A DNA stretch of 64,000 nt from NCBI GenBank assembly GCA_950097015.1, contig CATNEN010000034.1:2023501-2087500 (forward strand). The letters are read 5' to 3'. A program made the position numbers and the translations under genes. The notes below the pieces were generated by a model. The model saw only the letters and a list, made by a program, of their open reading frames with translations. It made no database searches and was not told the origin of the DNA. This document shows, piece by piece, positions 10,266 through 23,000 of this stretch (the first letter of the stretch is position 1; each line of letters opens with the position of its first letter). Source of the DNA: Macrostomum hystrix. Its lineage: Eukaryota > Platyhelminthes > Macrostomidae.

Positions 10266-11191
10266 TCGTCAGTTTTCTTAGACTGAAATATATTTTTCGC
10301 TAAGCGATGCTTGAATGCTTGGATTGATGTACGCTTCTGTGAGATCTAAGCTTTCAGAACCTTTGCACTGACTGCATGCCAAATCTGTATTGATTGCTAT
10401 TAAGGACAATTAACTCCCAGGTTGGGCTGTTAGACTAAGGAACAATGAGCCAATGAACTAAAGGACCAATGGACTAAGGGACTAATAGATTAATTGACTA
10501 AGGGAAATTATAAAGAATACAAATTAACTTAGGAATATTGACCAGACAGCTGCTGTTCAATTTTAAAAGCGCACGCACGTGTTATATATGAGTTTGTCAT
10601 TTTTTATTAATATAGACCGATTTAACTTTTTTTGAGAAACCTCACAGCAGAATTTCATCTTGTTCTGTCAAAGCCTTTTTCTTATATAAAAAAAAATTGC
10701 CATGAAATAGAAAGACAATATTTTCACTGCCGCACTACTCATTACAAGTAGAAATGTTTGCGCATTTTTTCGATATTAACAATCGAAATATGAAAATCGG
10801 TTGAGTCGTTTGGTTAAACCAAAATTTGCTTTAATTAAAAAAAAGATAAAAAGTGGGTATATGAGAACCCCCTTTGTGGTCTTTCTACTGTTAAGGCCTG
10901 ACCCCATGTCTCTATTGTGCCTTATTTCTTGGGCCGCATCATTCCATTCTGGCCCTTGAACTTGAGCTTGACCAAAAAAGCCAGGTCGCTTATCGGGTCT
11001 TTGTCTCGGGTCTTGACTGCCTTCCTGTACACCTAATCCGGTTGTGGCGCCCCTACCATGGATATTTGAAGCGGATGTAACCTAAACATTTAGTTCATAG
11101 AACACCAGCGGAATATGGCATACCAATCTCTGCTCTTCACTTCCAATCATCACAACATTCTATGCGCGACTTCGCTCAGGACTCTGAGTAG
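10266..11191. other. Gap before the duplicated-module gene
   Basis: This probably contains the missing 5' exon or exons of the next gene. A degenerate run of GGACTAA-type repeats lies at 10435-10510. A minus-strand frame at 10926-11033 ends FKGQNGMMRPKK-stop after a possible acceptor, but it has no partner exon. Confidence 0.4.
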
Positions 11192-14100
11192 TACGATAAA
11201 AAATACCTAGACATTTGGACCTACCAGCTAGTTGTTGAGGCCAGACCGTTCAGCATGCTTCAAGACATTGTTGGGCCTGCTATGTGCCGACTGGGACTCG
11301 AAAGCCGAGTCGACATTCCCTTCACAACCGGCTACTTCGCTGACGACAAACGGAAGGGGGGGCAAAGGCGCTCCAGGCGGAGCGAAAGGTGAGAAATAGA
11401 AAATTAAGAAAATTAGACAGAGGTATTTCCCTCTGTCGATCGACATCGATTGATTTAGAACAAATCCATAAATTCAAGGGTGACTAACGGATAATAAATA
11501 ACGATAATAACGACCCTCGTAACGCTCTCTAAACGTTTTAAGCCCTTAAACTCAAGATCCCTCGCTTAGAGAATGCTTTGTTTTTATTATTTTATTTTCA
11601 GCTCTAGTAGAAATTATTGATTTGCGGATAAAAAGCTATCAAAATTGTAAATGTGAAAACGTGAAAAGTTCCTATCTTGCAAGTGCATTTCTCCGTGATA
11701 ATCAGGGTTTAATTAGTTTTCCAAGAAACTACGTGTCCCTTCTCCTTCTTCTAGCGGTCCGTGGTCAATCTTTGCAGCTTTCGTCTATGGGCGTAGCGCA
11801 TAGAATGAGCAAGTGCAGTGGGCATAGCAGCAGGGATACTCTCTCAAATCCTTAGCTTCAGGGCGAAAATCTGACATTTTTAACTCATCAAACAGTAGAA
11901 ACTTGTGCAAAATGTTCAAACGGCATCTCACCAGCACTGAAACACGGAGAATGCTGAGCGGTCGCTGCGGCACTACCGATAGTCGGATTGTTGACTCGGC
12001 TGAAATGACAGTGTCCGACACCAGAAAGTGAGTTCGGCTCAGCTCTGGCAGGGCTAACCAACTAAAATGCGTCAGAATTTTGGTCTCAAATTTACTTACA
12101 CTGATTAGGCGATGATAATAATAATAGTAATGTTAATAATAATTGCGAGAGGGTTAGGATTAGGGCAATAGCAGATCATTTGGTGACACTAGACTCGCAG
12201 CCAGCGAGGAGACAATTCAGCCCATTTTGCTGACTCCTGAGCAGATATTGCAGATCCTGAAGAGATGCTGTTCAGAGGGACACACTCACACAGGTGTAAA
12301 TTGCATTTCAAGCCTCAATATTTCTCTCCGCGGCTGCGCCCCAAGTGTATGTGGCCTCGCCGCGGAATCGAGCTCAGGGACCTTGGCGCGAGAGGCATAC
12401 GTGTCAACCAGTCTGCCACTCACCCCCAAAATTATGCGATACAATGTAACACATAATTTTTTTGAGGGCAAAATCTCTTTAAAGATCTTATCGTTATCAT
12501 TCTATTCTAACTGGCATTTCCCATTTCAACCGAGCAGCAAAGCTGCATCTGCATCTCAAAAGAAGCTGTCTGGAACCTCTAATTTATGGATGAAAAGGCC
12601 GACACAGGCCCTCTACCACGGTGGTAACGGCGCTGCTGATGAGGAGCCCATATTCATGCCGTCGCTCCTGCCTAATAAGACGCGAAACTCCGCAACGCTG
12701 GCAACATTAAAGATGTGCTCTCGCGCCTCTGGTATCTGGATGAAAAGGCCAACACAAGAGTCTCAATTGAATACCTGCGACAGTGACAGCGATGCTGACC
12801 AAGACAAGCCTAAATTCGAGTCATCTCACTGCGAGGAATCCTCATGGACTCCCACTGAGATGAAATGCCGCGCCAAGGCTCACACGCGGCCTGATCTGCA
12901 GACCAACAACAGCAAGAAGGTCCACCCAAGTGCCACTGGCACCAGCGACAGCAGTCACGACAGCAGCAGTGGCAGTGTGCCGATCTGTTCACCATCGAGT
13001 AGCAACCTGACGGGTTCTGACTATGAGGTCGTATCGGAATTCAGCGACGCTTACAGTGAGCCGTTTGAAATTATATCCAATTCGTTTACCTGACTGTTTG
13101 AAAACATCGAGCATAAGTAGATTTATGAAAGCTTTTTAGACTAGGCATTCTGGTTGCTGTTCTATTTTTTATCAGCCCACCACCTGTATTACCTTTTTTA
13201 GGCCAGGCAAACACAAGCGCAGTCGCCAAAGGTGAGAATTTCACATATATTTTACTTATTTTACTATATTCTAATATATAAGTTTTACTATTTGACTGTC
13301 ATGCCTGTGCATGTACTTTTAGGCGCCGACGCGATGGTCAAGAATTCGCTTTCGCGACCTACGGAAATCATTGACACATCGAAGCTAGTTGAGGAGGGAA
13401 GGGTGTCCACGGGGTACTTGGATGAAGAGGAGATTTACGAGGAGCAGGGTGAGAATCATACTTTACTCCTGAGTTTGATTTTAGCGGAAAGATTCTCAAA
13501 AAGTGCAGCACTACACCTGCCCCTATTAGATCCACAAATGATTGAAGAATACGAGAAAAACTTTGCCTATGCAAGGCGACTTCGCCAGCTGTTGAACATG
13601 AAGTTCAAGGAGCTGGACAGATCTGGCATTGAAACTAACTTCCAGCTGGTGAAGGCCCACGAGCATCCAACTCAGCGTATGATCGATCGCTGGAGAAATG
13701 TCGACTATGGCATCTCCTACAACGACCAAGTGCTGCGGCAGAAGCAGATTGACGACTATCGGAACATCAAAAAGACGGACAAAAAGGGAATGGTCGCCGA
13801 GCCGATCTACCCGGACCTCATCCGATTCAGCGTGCGCTTCCGGAAGGACAATTCTGAGAAGCGCTGGACGGACTTTATAGCCTTCAGACAAAAACAGAAG
13901 CCAAGCAATAACAAGGGCTTAGGGCCGGTACCCAAGGTTAGCTTGCTTGCTAAGTTCGCCCAGGCGTGTTTGATTAAATAGAATAGAGATCTCACACATC
14001 ATCCTAAATAGCCATAGAGATCTAGTTTTATAAATTCATGTCGATGCGACACGATTTGTGTCCTCAACCAAGACAGGTCCCCATTGTTTGCGTAGCTCAG

Positions 14101-15926
14101 GGGTCGATAAATTTATTAGCGTGCGGGCCACAGAGAGAACCTAAAAGACGACAGCGGGCCGCATCAACTATAGGAATATGAGAAAGGAAAGAGATGAGAC
14201 ACAGGAGAGATGAGATAGGGGAAAGATGAGACAGTCTAGAGATGAGACAGAGAAGAGACGAGACAGGGGAGAGATCAGACAGGGGAGAGATCAGACAGGG
14301 GAGTGATGGGACAGGGGAGTGATGGGACAGGGGAGAGATGAGACAGGGGAGAGATGAGACTGTCTAGAGATGAGACAGGGAGAGATGAGACCGAGGAGAG
14401 ATGAGACAGGATACTATAGGTTTTGGAAGGGGGGGCAACGGGACAGATTTGGGAGCTTCGAGGGTCGTATCTGGCCTGCAGGCCCCTGCTGTAGCTCTGC
14501 CAGCTATAAAATGGGTTTCAGCATCTCGCTGAACCAGCAATTCCGATGTTTGCGCTTAGATTGAGAAAGGCAAGACAGCCCCTACTTTGCATGCAGAGGG
14601 GCATTAGAGTTAGGATCCATGAAATTCTAAGACATTTTTAGCACATTGTAAGCTTCTTGGTCTCCATTTCAGCTCAGTGACAAGTACCTGTTCGCATTTC
14701 AAGACGTCTGGTCCTACAACGTGGTGGTGTTCGTTAAGCCTGGTGCTAGCTTAAGGGAAATTGTAGACCCCGTGTTTGCGCGCCTGGGCCTCGAGCGTCG
14801 GGCAGACTTCGTCTACACCATCGGCTGCTTCAAATATGACAAACGCACTGGCAAAGCTAAAATTCCGGGCGTTCCAAGCGGTGAGATTTCTGGCTTGTTT
14901 AATTGCTGAATGCTACACGAGTTTCAGAGTCGCCTAGCAGTCTACCACCATAATAAAATATGAAAGAAAAAAAATAATTGCAGGAGGGCTGCGGGCAATG
15001 GCACATCATTTGGTGACACTAGACCCGCAGCCAGCGAGGAGGCAATTCTGCCCATTTTGCTGACTCCTCAGCACACATGCACACAGATACTGTACACAGG
15101 CAAACGCTCACACAGGTGTGTACATCTGTCCTGGCTTTCTCATCGTAAGGCAGTGTACATTTCACTATGCCTTGGAGGTTGGCCCTCAAGGGCGTAAATT
15201 GCACTACAAGCCCCCAAGCCTTCTCACTGCGGCTGCGCCACAAATGAATATGGTCCTCGCCGCGGAATCGAGCTCAGGGACCTTGGTGCGAGAGGCAAAC
15301 GCGTTGGACCGCTCTTACACTATTCTCTACCACCCTTCCCTTAAAAAATCTTGAAAATCACAGGGCTGATAAAAATTCTAAGAACTATCACAACGCCAGC
15401 AAAGTATCTCTGGAAAAACTCTCCTTAACAAATCAAAAACGATCCAAATCAGCTCTTGCCAATTCTCGCCGCAGTTCCGGAACCGGTGGAGCTCTACAAA
15501 ACTGCCAGCGAGCTCTACAGGTCTAACTGCACTGAGATCTACGTGAATGACAACCGCTGCGAGATGTTCACCCTCTTCCCCTCGTACTACAATAAGAATC
15601 TGGCCGACAATGAAGAGCCGGAAACTGAAAAGAAGAAGGAAATAGTGGAAGACGAAGAGGAAAAAGACAAGAAAGCGAAGTCAGAGCTGGATGCCAACGC
15701 CAACAATAACAACGAATTCGACCCCTCAAAAGACGAGTCAGTAGCGTCGATGTCAAACTTAGCTTCGGCTTCGTGTTTCCTTCTAGAGGAGGCCGATGCC
15801 TTTGAGGCTTTGGCGTCCGCGACGGCGCCGTTCAGGTCAAAAACAAGGACCAGAGCAGCTCCGATCACGTCCTCTTCGACGTCACTGCTTTCGATTCCGG
15901 GAACATCGGTGCCTGAGTGCCATTGA
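11192..15926 (+). CDS. Unrecognised multi-exon protein with two RBD-like modules (5' end missing)
   Basis: Exons: 11192-11388, 11896-12027, 12538-13055, 13202-13231, 13323-13448, 13530-13936, 14673-14880, 15475-15926. All phases agree and give 689 residues to TGA. Exons 1 and 7 encode the same module: KYL..D(I/V)W(S/T)Y, a strand, a P-x-S-L-R/Q-(E/D)IV-x-P helix, RLGLE, then GxF..DKR. This has the strand-helix pattern of Ras-binding ubiquitin-like folds such as the Raf and RGS12/14 RBDs; that assignment is inference. Exon 3 contains two copies of (L/I)WMKRPTQ and a Ser/Asp-rich region. Exon 6 is charged and helical (about residues 335-470). The C-terminus is acidic (EIVEDEEEKDKK) and Asn/Ser-rich. 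There are no membrane segments, so the product is probably an intracellular adaptor. The first exon has a weak acceptor and no Met, so an upstream start exon is expected. I do not recognise the family. Confidence 0.72.
12135..12440 (-). mobile_element. tRNA-derived SINE, family 2 (copy a)
   Basis: It shares blocks CATTTGGTGACACTAGAC, CACACTCACACAGGTGT and GGAATCGAGCTCAGGGACCT with copies at 14.98, 22.84 and 24.2 kb. The tRNA-like head is on the minus strand: box A TGGCAGACTGG and box B GAGCTCGATTCC. It lies in intron 2 of the duplicated-module gene and carries an internal deletion. Confidence 0.85.
14098..14488. mobile_element. hAT-like MITE with 8-bp target duplication (copy 1)
   Basis: The left end is CAGGGGTCGATAAATTTATT; the right end, read inward, is CAGGGGCCTGCAGGCC. 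The flanking octamers GCGTAGCT and CTGTAGCT agree at 6 of 8 positions, as expected for a hAT target duplication. It shares the block GAGAACCTAAAAGACGACAG and a CGGGCCGC motif with the copy at 21083-21298. The interior is expanded into GAGATGAGACAGGGG-type repeats (14180-14412). There is no transposase frame. It lies in intron 6 of the duplicated-module gene. Confidence 0.75.
14180..14412. repeat. GAGATGAGACAGGGGA array inside the MITE
   Basis: About 16 degenerate units of 14-15 bp. The same motif makes the 1.9-kb array at 42.4-44.3 kb. Confidence 0.9.
14975..15330 (-). mobile_element. tRNA-derived SINE, family 2 (copy b, most complete)
   Basis: The full set of family blocks is present, in the order body then tRNA-like head: GGTGACACTAGACCCGCAGC, CTCACACAGGTGTGTACATC, CTTGGAGGTTGGCCCTCAAG, and box B read from the minus strand (GAGCTCGATTCC). 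It lies in intron 7 of the duplicated-module gene, preceded by an A-rich stretch on the plus strand. Confidence 0.88.
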
Positions 15927-17022
15927 GGAGTCCCCTTGCGGTGACTTGAAGTCTGGACTTTCAGAATGGGTCGAAACATTGCAACTCATGCCTAGGTACT
16001 GCCGCAGTTTATTATCTCTAGCTTCTGCTCAAGTCTGCTTAGTTTTCTAGCTCTCATTAGTGCCTACTTTTGCCTATTTTTATGTTTTGTATTTATCCTT
16101 TGAACTTTCTTTGAAGGACATTATTGATCTAATTTGTATATTTTTTTGCATCCTTTGAACCGAATTCCATAGAAAAACTACAAACTATGCGTATGGAGAG
16201 CAATAATAACATTCACTAGAGTAAAATCCTACGCCTCTCGATGTTGTGCATTTTTTTGCTTTAAAAAGCAGCGTCTTGTCCATCTGAATCTGTGACGGAG
16301 CCTCCATCAACTGTTGCATTATTTTTTCGAACTTCAAGAAAACTTTAAAGTACATCCAATCCATGCAGTTTTTCTTCGGCCTATCAAACAAGCCGTGAGG
16401 GCATTGTCTGAGACTTACGATAGACCTGCGTTTGAGTTGATTTTTTTCTAATAATTAGCATGAGTGATCTGTCACTTAGACGTTTTGATAGTTTTATAGC
16501 ATGAAATTGAAATTTTTAATTCACAGATTACAACGGGCGATACAGCAGACACACTGATAAATCTTTGTGCACACTGCGGCCTGTAGCCTCAAGTTGTTAG
16601 GCTCCGGCTTGCGTACATTTCAGCGCGTTAGCTGCTCGTGCGATTTCAATAGCGGCGCACGTTTTAAGGGGCCACGTGTAGGTTCAAGAAAAATTCTACT
16701 TAGACCTCTTGCAGAAGAGAAAGAGAGACAGAAGAGGCACAGTGGAGAGTACAGCAAGCATATCTGATCCGATTTCGTCAGTCCAACTACTGGACACAAG
16801 AGTGTCGCAAGCTAATGTACAAGGCATGGCAACAGCTGTGCCAGCGTTGACCATGAAGGATTATGATTTGCAAAAAAATAATTCCTAGACTCAAAACGCA
16901 AGATTAGCAGCCCAATCGTTATGAGGCCAGTTCCTAATGTATAGAAAACAGTTGTAGGTTGAGGAAGTTGAGAAATCACCATTCGTGTTGATGAGCAATA
17001 TCGGCGCACAGCTGTATAAGCT
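15927..17022. other. Intergenic stretch between the duplicated-module gene and SEL1L3
   Basis: I see nothing recognisable beyond the flanking UTRs. A few short open frames lack codon bias or domains. The SEL1L3 promoter should lie near the right end; no TATA box is obvious. Confidence 0.5.
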
Positions 17023-20000
17023 ATGAAGAAACTAGGCGTCATAGTTTGCTGGTCTCTGGTTGCAATTTTTGCTCCAGTCTTAGCTTCGCAGAGCAGCAGC
17101 ATCAACCTGCTGGAACCGGCGCCCAAGGTGCTTCAGCACGGCACTCAGGTCACTCTACTAGTGGCTTGCCGTCAACCAGCTCGTCAGACTGTCCGACTTC
17201 AGGCGACGATTGTCATTCGTGGACGCCAACGCCTGCTATCCGACACCCGACTGGCTTGCCCATCGGCTGGTCGGACGGCGTTGAATGCAACACTGCAACT
17301 GCCTGTCCGCTATCGCTGCTATCGGCATTCAGCTCTGCTCTCTGGCGCATATTCGCAAACTGGAGGAGCCCGACTCAGGGCGTGGCTGGCTGAGCCGGAG
17401 AAGGACAGCTTCCAGCTGGCGACAGCGCGTCTGGTGCGGGCGACCGCTCTGCCGCAGTACTGGGAGCTGCCAGCTCGCTGCGACAGTGGAACAACTGACC
17501 TCTGTGCCAGCGAGGAGATGTTTCAGGACGGCTGCTTGTCCTGGAGTAGGGGCATTCTGGACGCTAGACAAGATCGAAGAGCCGATGAACGGGCTTGTAG
17601 AGCTGAGAAAGGTTTGACGCGTTATTGGTTTATTTGGTTGTTTGTTTGTTTGTTTGTTTGTTTGTTTGTTTGTTTGTTTGGCGCAGTTAATATCCTTTCC
17701 ATCTCCATCATCTAACGAGCATAAATAAAAACGAGGTTGTAGCCTAGTGGTTAGGGCGTCGGACTCACGACTTGAAGGTCGGGGGTTCGATTCCTGACTC
17801 CACTGGAACAATTTGTGTCCTTTAGCAAGACACTTAACTCTGCATTGCTTCAGTTCACCCAGCCGTTAAATGGATACCAGCATTATCTGGGATGATTGAG
17901 GGTGGGTGTGGCGTCCCCCCCAGTCCATGGACTGATCAGCCGTACGCAGCCTTCAGATGCGCCGCGCAATAGCTGCGGCTGTGCTGTCGGCTGCACATCT
18001 GGGCCAATCGGACAGGTGTTATTAATGAAAACTAAATAAAATAAATAAAAGTAATTATTCTTTAAGTCTACTTCGCCCCCATTTGCAAACAGAGCGACTG
18101 CATCTTCACGACTTTCCACTAGCTGTACACGGCGACATAGGCATACTGACGCATCTAGAGCCGGTCAAGGAGGCCGAGCTGCTTAGTCTCTGGGCCAGCA
18201 ATGGAGGCAGCGGAGTGTGAGTGGACTCTTCCGGGTGAAACCCAGCGTTTTTCTCGGGTTGCTGAAACTGAAATAATAACTAAGGGTAGTTAGCCTCTCC
18301 AAGTTGCCGGGAAGATTTGGATTTGGATGACAGGACGGCTTGAGTACGGGTCTTCTCAACTATCTTACATTAAATTTTTATGAGGCGAATTTTATTATAT
18401 ATACCACTCAACTCGAACTTAAAAACCCAGCTTTACGCTGTCAACCTGGATCTTCCTGGAGAAACCGTGCCAATCCAGCTGGTGCAATGTGCTGATGGGC
18501 ATTGACAACAATGACAAGCACTGCTCGCCTGGACTGCTGGTGACTAAACAGAACCGGATCCACTATCAGGGCTTCTATTCCAACGACAATGGATCACATG
18601 GCGCTGCTTTTCTAAGCGACTTCCGGTTGCCAATGCACACCTGGATGCGCATTCTGATGATTTGGCAACCTCACATGGTTTGTTAAGCTAAGCATTCAGC
18701 AAAACAAGCATACAAAAAATATATCATATCGATCGCGACATGTTTTTAGATTCAAATTGGAGTGTACGATACTACGGATAAGGCCATGTTTAAACCTATT
18801 GTGCATAGGTATGTAAGAAATATGCGCTTTTGTCCATCAATAAATTCAATAAACTCTTGAACTTAAACTTAAACTCAGCTGATTGGTCAGCTGACTCCCT
18901 CCATGACCATTCTGTCCCTTTCCTCGCCTATAATTGGTCAGCTGACTCCTCGAATGACCGTTCTGACTCTTTCCTAGCCTCTGATTGGTCAGCTGGTTAT
19001 CTTTATTTTATTATATTAAACGATCGATACATAGACAATTCGTATGAACACAGATGGGAGACTCCTGTGCACTACAAGGACGCCGAGCTGTCGTTACTGA
19101 TTGGCGGCTACAGCCAGATGCCCGGCATCAGCGGCTACATCGCCCAGACGGTGCTGTTCCGCGGTCGGGCTCTCGTCCCACTGACGCCAAAGTGGATGCC
19201 CGGGCCGCCAGACTTCCTGGTCCGCAGCAACTGGATGAGGCCCCGCCTGAGCAGCTACTGCCAGAGACTTGTCGCCAGGCTGGAGTCGGGGCAGCAACAG
19301 CGGGTTCTGGCCTTACAGACAAGAGGTTTATTTTGTTGTCTGACCTTGATTGTACTTTCCTGAAGTAGGTAGTTTTAATGCTAAATAAATCGCTTTCTGC
19401 CACCCCAAACAGACACCTGCCAATCCTGGGGCGCATTCATAGTCCGTCTGTCGCAATCGCGCGCCCAACAACAACGCCGAGACGTCTGTCAGCGACGCGC
19501 CGCCGCGCCAGGCAGCAGCAGCGACGAAGTCGGGCGCGGTCGGCGACTGGCCGAACAGCTGATGGATCGGCGGCTTCGATCGCTGCCGCTATCTAGCCGC
19601 CCCGGGCTGGAGTCGCCACAGCGACTGGGGGCCGAGACAAAACAGCAACTGGCGCAGTTGGCCTATCAGCTGGCTGTCAAGCTCATGCAGGTGAGTAGAA
19701 AGGACTGCTGCTGTATTTTTAAACATTTATTCTGTCCTAAAACACAGTCAGTGGGTGTCACTCCCTCCAGTCCATTCAGTGGGTGTCACTCCCTCCAGTC
19801 CATTCATTGGGTGTCACTCCCTCCAGTCCATTCAGTGGGTGTCACTCCCTCCAGTCCATTCAGTGGGTGTCACTCCCTCCAGTCCATTCAGTGGGTGTCA
19901 CTCCCTCCAGTCCATTCAGTGGGTGTCACTCCCTCCAGTCCATTCAGTGGGTGTCACTCCCTCCAGTCCATTCAGTGGCTGTCACTCCCTCCAGTCCATT

Positions 20001-23000
20001 CAGTGGGTGTCACTCCCTCCAGTCCATTCAGTGGGTGTCACTCCCTCCAGTCCATTCAGTGGGTGTCACTCCCTCCAGTCCATTCAGTGGCTGTCACTCC
20101 CTCCAGTCCATTCAGTGGGTGTCACTCCCTCCAGTCCATTCAGTGGGTGTCACTCTCTCCAGTCCATTCAGTGGCTGTCACTCACTCTACAATGCACAGT
20201 ATCCTGCCCCGCCTTTTTGCAGACGAGCCACTTCGACAGCATTGACCAGAGCGCTGCCTTGCTGAACGCCTCGGCCTGTTTGGGCCATTGCTCGGCGAAG
20301 TTCCTGCTGTCGGCGATGCACAGCTACGGCCTGCAGTCGGATAGACGAATGGACTTCACCGAGGTTGGTCAGGCGGGCTTTCGGATGTGCTCAGATTGAA
20401 GAATTAGTGATGACTATATCATTTTTATCATGCAACCTTGTCACCACGGTGTTCGACAAGAGTCGCTGAATATCTTGACTCGGACGGCTTTGAAATTTGG
20501 TTCATTGTAAAGGGCGGAAAAAATTATCCGTATGGTGGACTTTTATGAAAATCAGTCATTCGGTTTGGGAGGCATCGTTAAGTGGGCAGCAAAGTACCTT
20601 CCGTGGTCTTTCCCCAGGGGAAATAGTGTGGTCTTTCCCCAGGGGAAATAGTGTGGTCTTTCCCCAGGGGAAATAGTGTGGTCTTTCCCCAGGGGAAATA
20701 GTGTGGTATTTCCCCAGGGGAAATAGTGTGGTCTTTCCCCAGGGGAAATAGTGTGGTATTTCCCCAGGGGAAATAAGTGTGGTCTTTCCCCAGGGGAAAT
20801 AGTGTGGTCTTTCCCCAGGGGAAATAGTGTGGTCTTCCCCAGGGGAAATAAGTGTGGTCTTTCCCCAGGGGAAATAAGTGTGGTCTTTCCCCAGGGGAAA
20901 TAAGTGTGTGTGGTCTTTCCCCAGGGGAAATAGCGTGGTCTTTCCCCAGGGGAAATAGCGTGGTCCTTCCCCAGGGGAAATAGCGTGGTCCTTCCCCAGG
21001 GGAAATAGTGTGGTCTTTTCCCAGGGGAAATAGTGTGGTCTTTCCCCAGGGGAAATAGCGTGGTCTTTCGATTTTTTCAACGCAGGGGTCGGCTAACTCC
21101 CTGCCGTTGCCCTTTCCGACACCTACAGTATCCTGTCTCATCTTTCCCTTGCCTCTCCTCGGTCTCGTCTCTCCTGTGCCTCATCTCCCCCCTGTTTCAT
21201 CTCTCCCCTACCTCATATTTCTACAGTCAACGCGGCCCGCTGTCGTCTTTTAGGTTCTCTTTTTGGCCCGCTAGCCAAAAAGCTTTTGCTGACCCCTGAT
21301 CTAACGACCGATTCTGGGGGATCTGCTGATTGACGTCAGTGGTGGGGATCGGGACCCTGGGCGCAGGACCAATTTAGTGTAGGTAGATGCGAGCGTAGTT
21401 CTCGGTGTTCTAAGTTCGTACCGGATAAATCATCTGACCAATGAAATTCTCAAACTGCAGTCAAACGCCCTGCTGCTAGAGAACGTACTGCACTGCCGGC
21501 ACCAGCTCAGCCTGCTCGCGCTGGCTACCAAGCACTACCTCGGTTCGGACGGTGCAGAAGCCAACCGCGAGCTGTCGCTAGCTTACTTCTTTCACCTGGC
21601 CAGAAGGACCCCAGTCGAGAAGGACGAATTGGCCAACGAAGAGTACAACCGGGTTGACATGGTTCGACTAACGGACGAGAGCCGGGTCAAGGAGGTGACC
21701 CATGCGGAGGACGACTTGTTTCACTGGATCAGCCATCAGGCCGGGCGCGGCGTGCCCTGGGCCAAGCGGAAGATGGCCGATCTGCTCTACTGGGGCAGCA
21801 GCGGGGTGCAGCGCAATGTCCAGGAGGGCTTGAACTATTTCAAGTGAGGCGTGGAGCTTTTGTATGCATGAGCAAGTTTTTCTGTCATTGACTTCTTTGC
21901 TGGAGGCCTCATTTCACTGCGACTGGTCAATTACGAGCTAGTTATTTTGTCAATGGCTCTACGTACATCTGGCCCAACTGGGCTTTGCGTAATTTAATTC
22001 TACGAGTAAATATGTACGTCGTAGCAATAAAAGTTCTCAGTTCTCAGTTCTCAGTTCGCCGTTCGCAGTTCGCAGTTCTCAGTTCGCCGTTCGCAGTTCG
22101 CAGTTCCCAGTTCGCAGTTCTCATTTCGCAGTTCGCAGTTCTCAGTTCGCCGTTCTCAGTTCTCAGTTCTCAGTTCGCCGTTCTCAGTTCTCAGTTCTCA
22201 GTTCTCAGTTCGCAGTTCTCTGTGTTTTGTTTCGATTCGCAGAAAAGCCGCCGACGAGGACGAAAGCGCCGGTGCAGCGCACGACTACGGCATGCTGCTG
22301 ATCAAGGGCGGCCACGGCAGCCACCGGGTGAAAGAGGGCCTGGAATATCTGCAGCGAGCCGCCCGCCTCACAGAGGAGCGCGATCCGCGGACCCTCACCT
22401 CGCTGGGCTGGTACGCCGAGCGGCACGAGGGCGACATGGCCAAAGCGATCAGTCTGTACAAGCGGGCGGCTGCACTGGGCGGCCAAGATGCCGTGTACAA
22501 CCTGGGTGTGCTACTGGACATCGGCTTCCCGGACCACAGCCTAGCCAGGGACAAGCGGGAGGCTTTCAGGCACTTCATGGAGGCGGCGAGCCACGGGCTG
22601 CTGCACGCGGCCATCATGGTGGGCAAGTACCGGCGCCGTCACATGCCTGAGATCGGACTGCCGAGGGATCTCGGACAGGCGACTGAGTGAGCGGCCTTTG
22701 CTCTGGTCTACTGCACCACCTGGTAATGTGTAGTATGGGGAATGAGCGGCAGAGCGGTATCACGCGTTTGCCTCTCGCAACAAAGTCCCTTTGTGATTAT
22801 GAAGTACAGTGGTCAATAATAAAAATGAAAGAATATAATATAATGCTCCTGAGTACTCGCGCACAAAGATACTGTACGCAGGCACACGCTCACACAGGTG
22901 TGTACATCTGCCCTGACTTTCTCATCGTCAGGCAGTGCACACTTTCAATGTTCCTTGGAGTTTGGCCTTTAAGGGCGTAAATTGCCCCGACAAGCCTCCA

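Noticed and set aside
12227-12537. Upstream half of the frame 12227-13093 as coding
   Set aside because: It runs through a SINE. The acceptor at 12537 and the phase match with 12027 show the exon begins at 12538.
17731-17800. tRNA gene (good box A and box B)
   Set aside because: It is the head of a SINE: the same head and 3' body recur at 40859 and 44735, and the cloverleaf is not intact.
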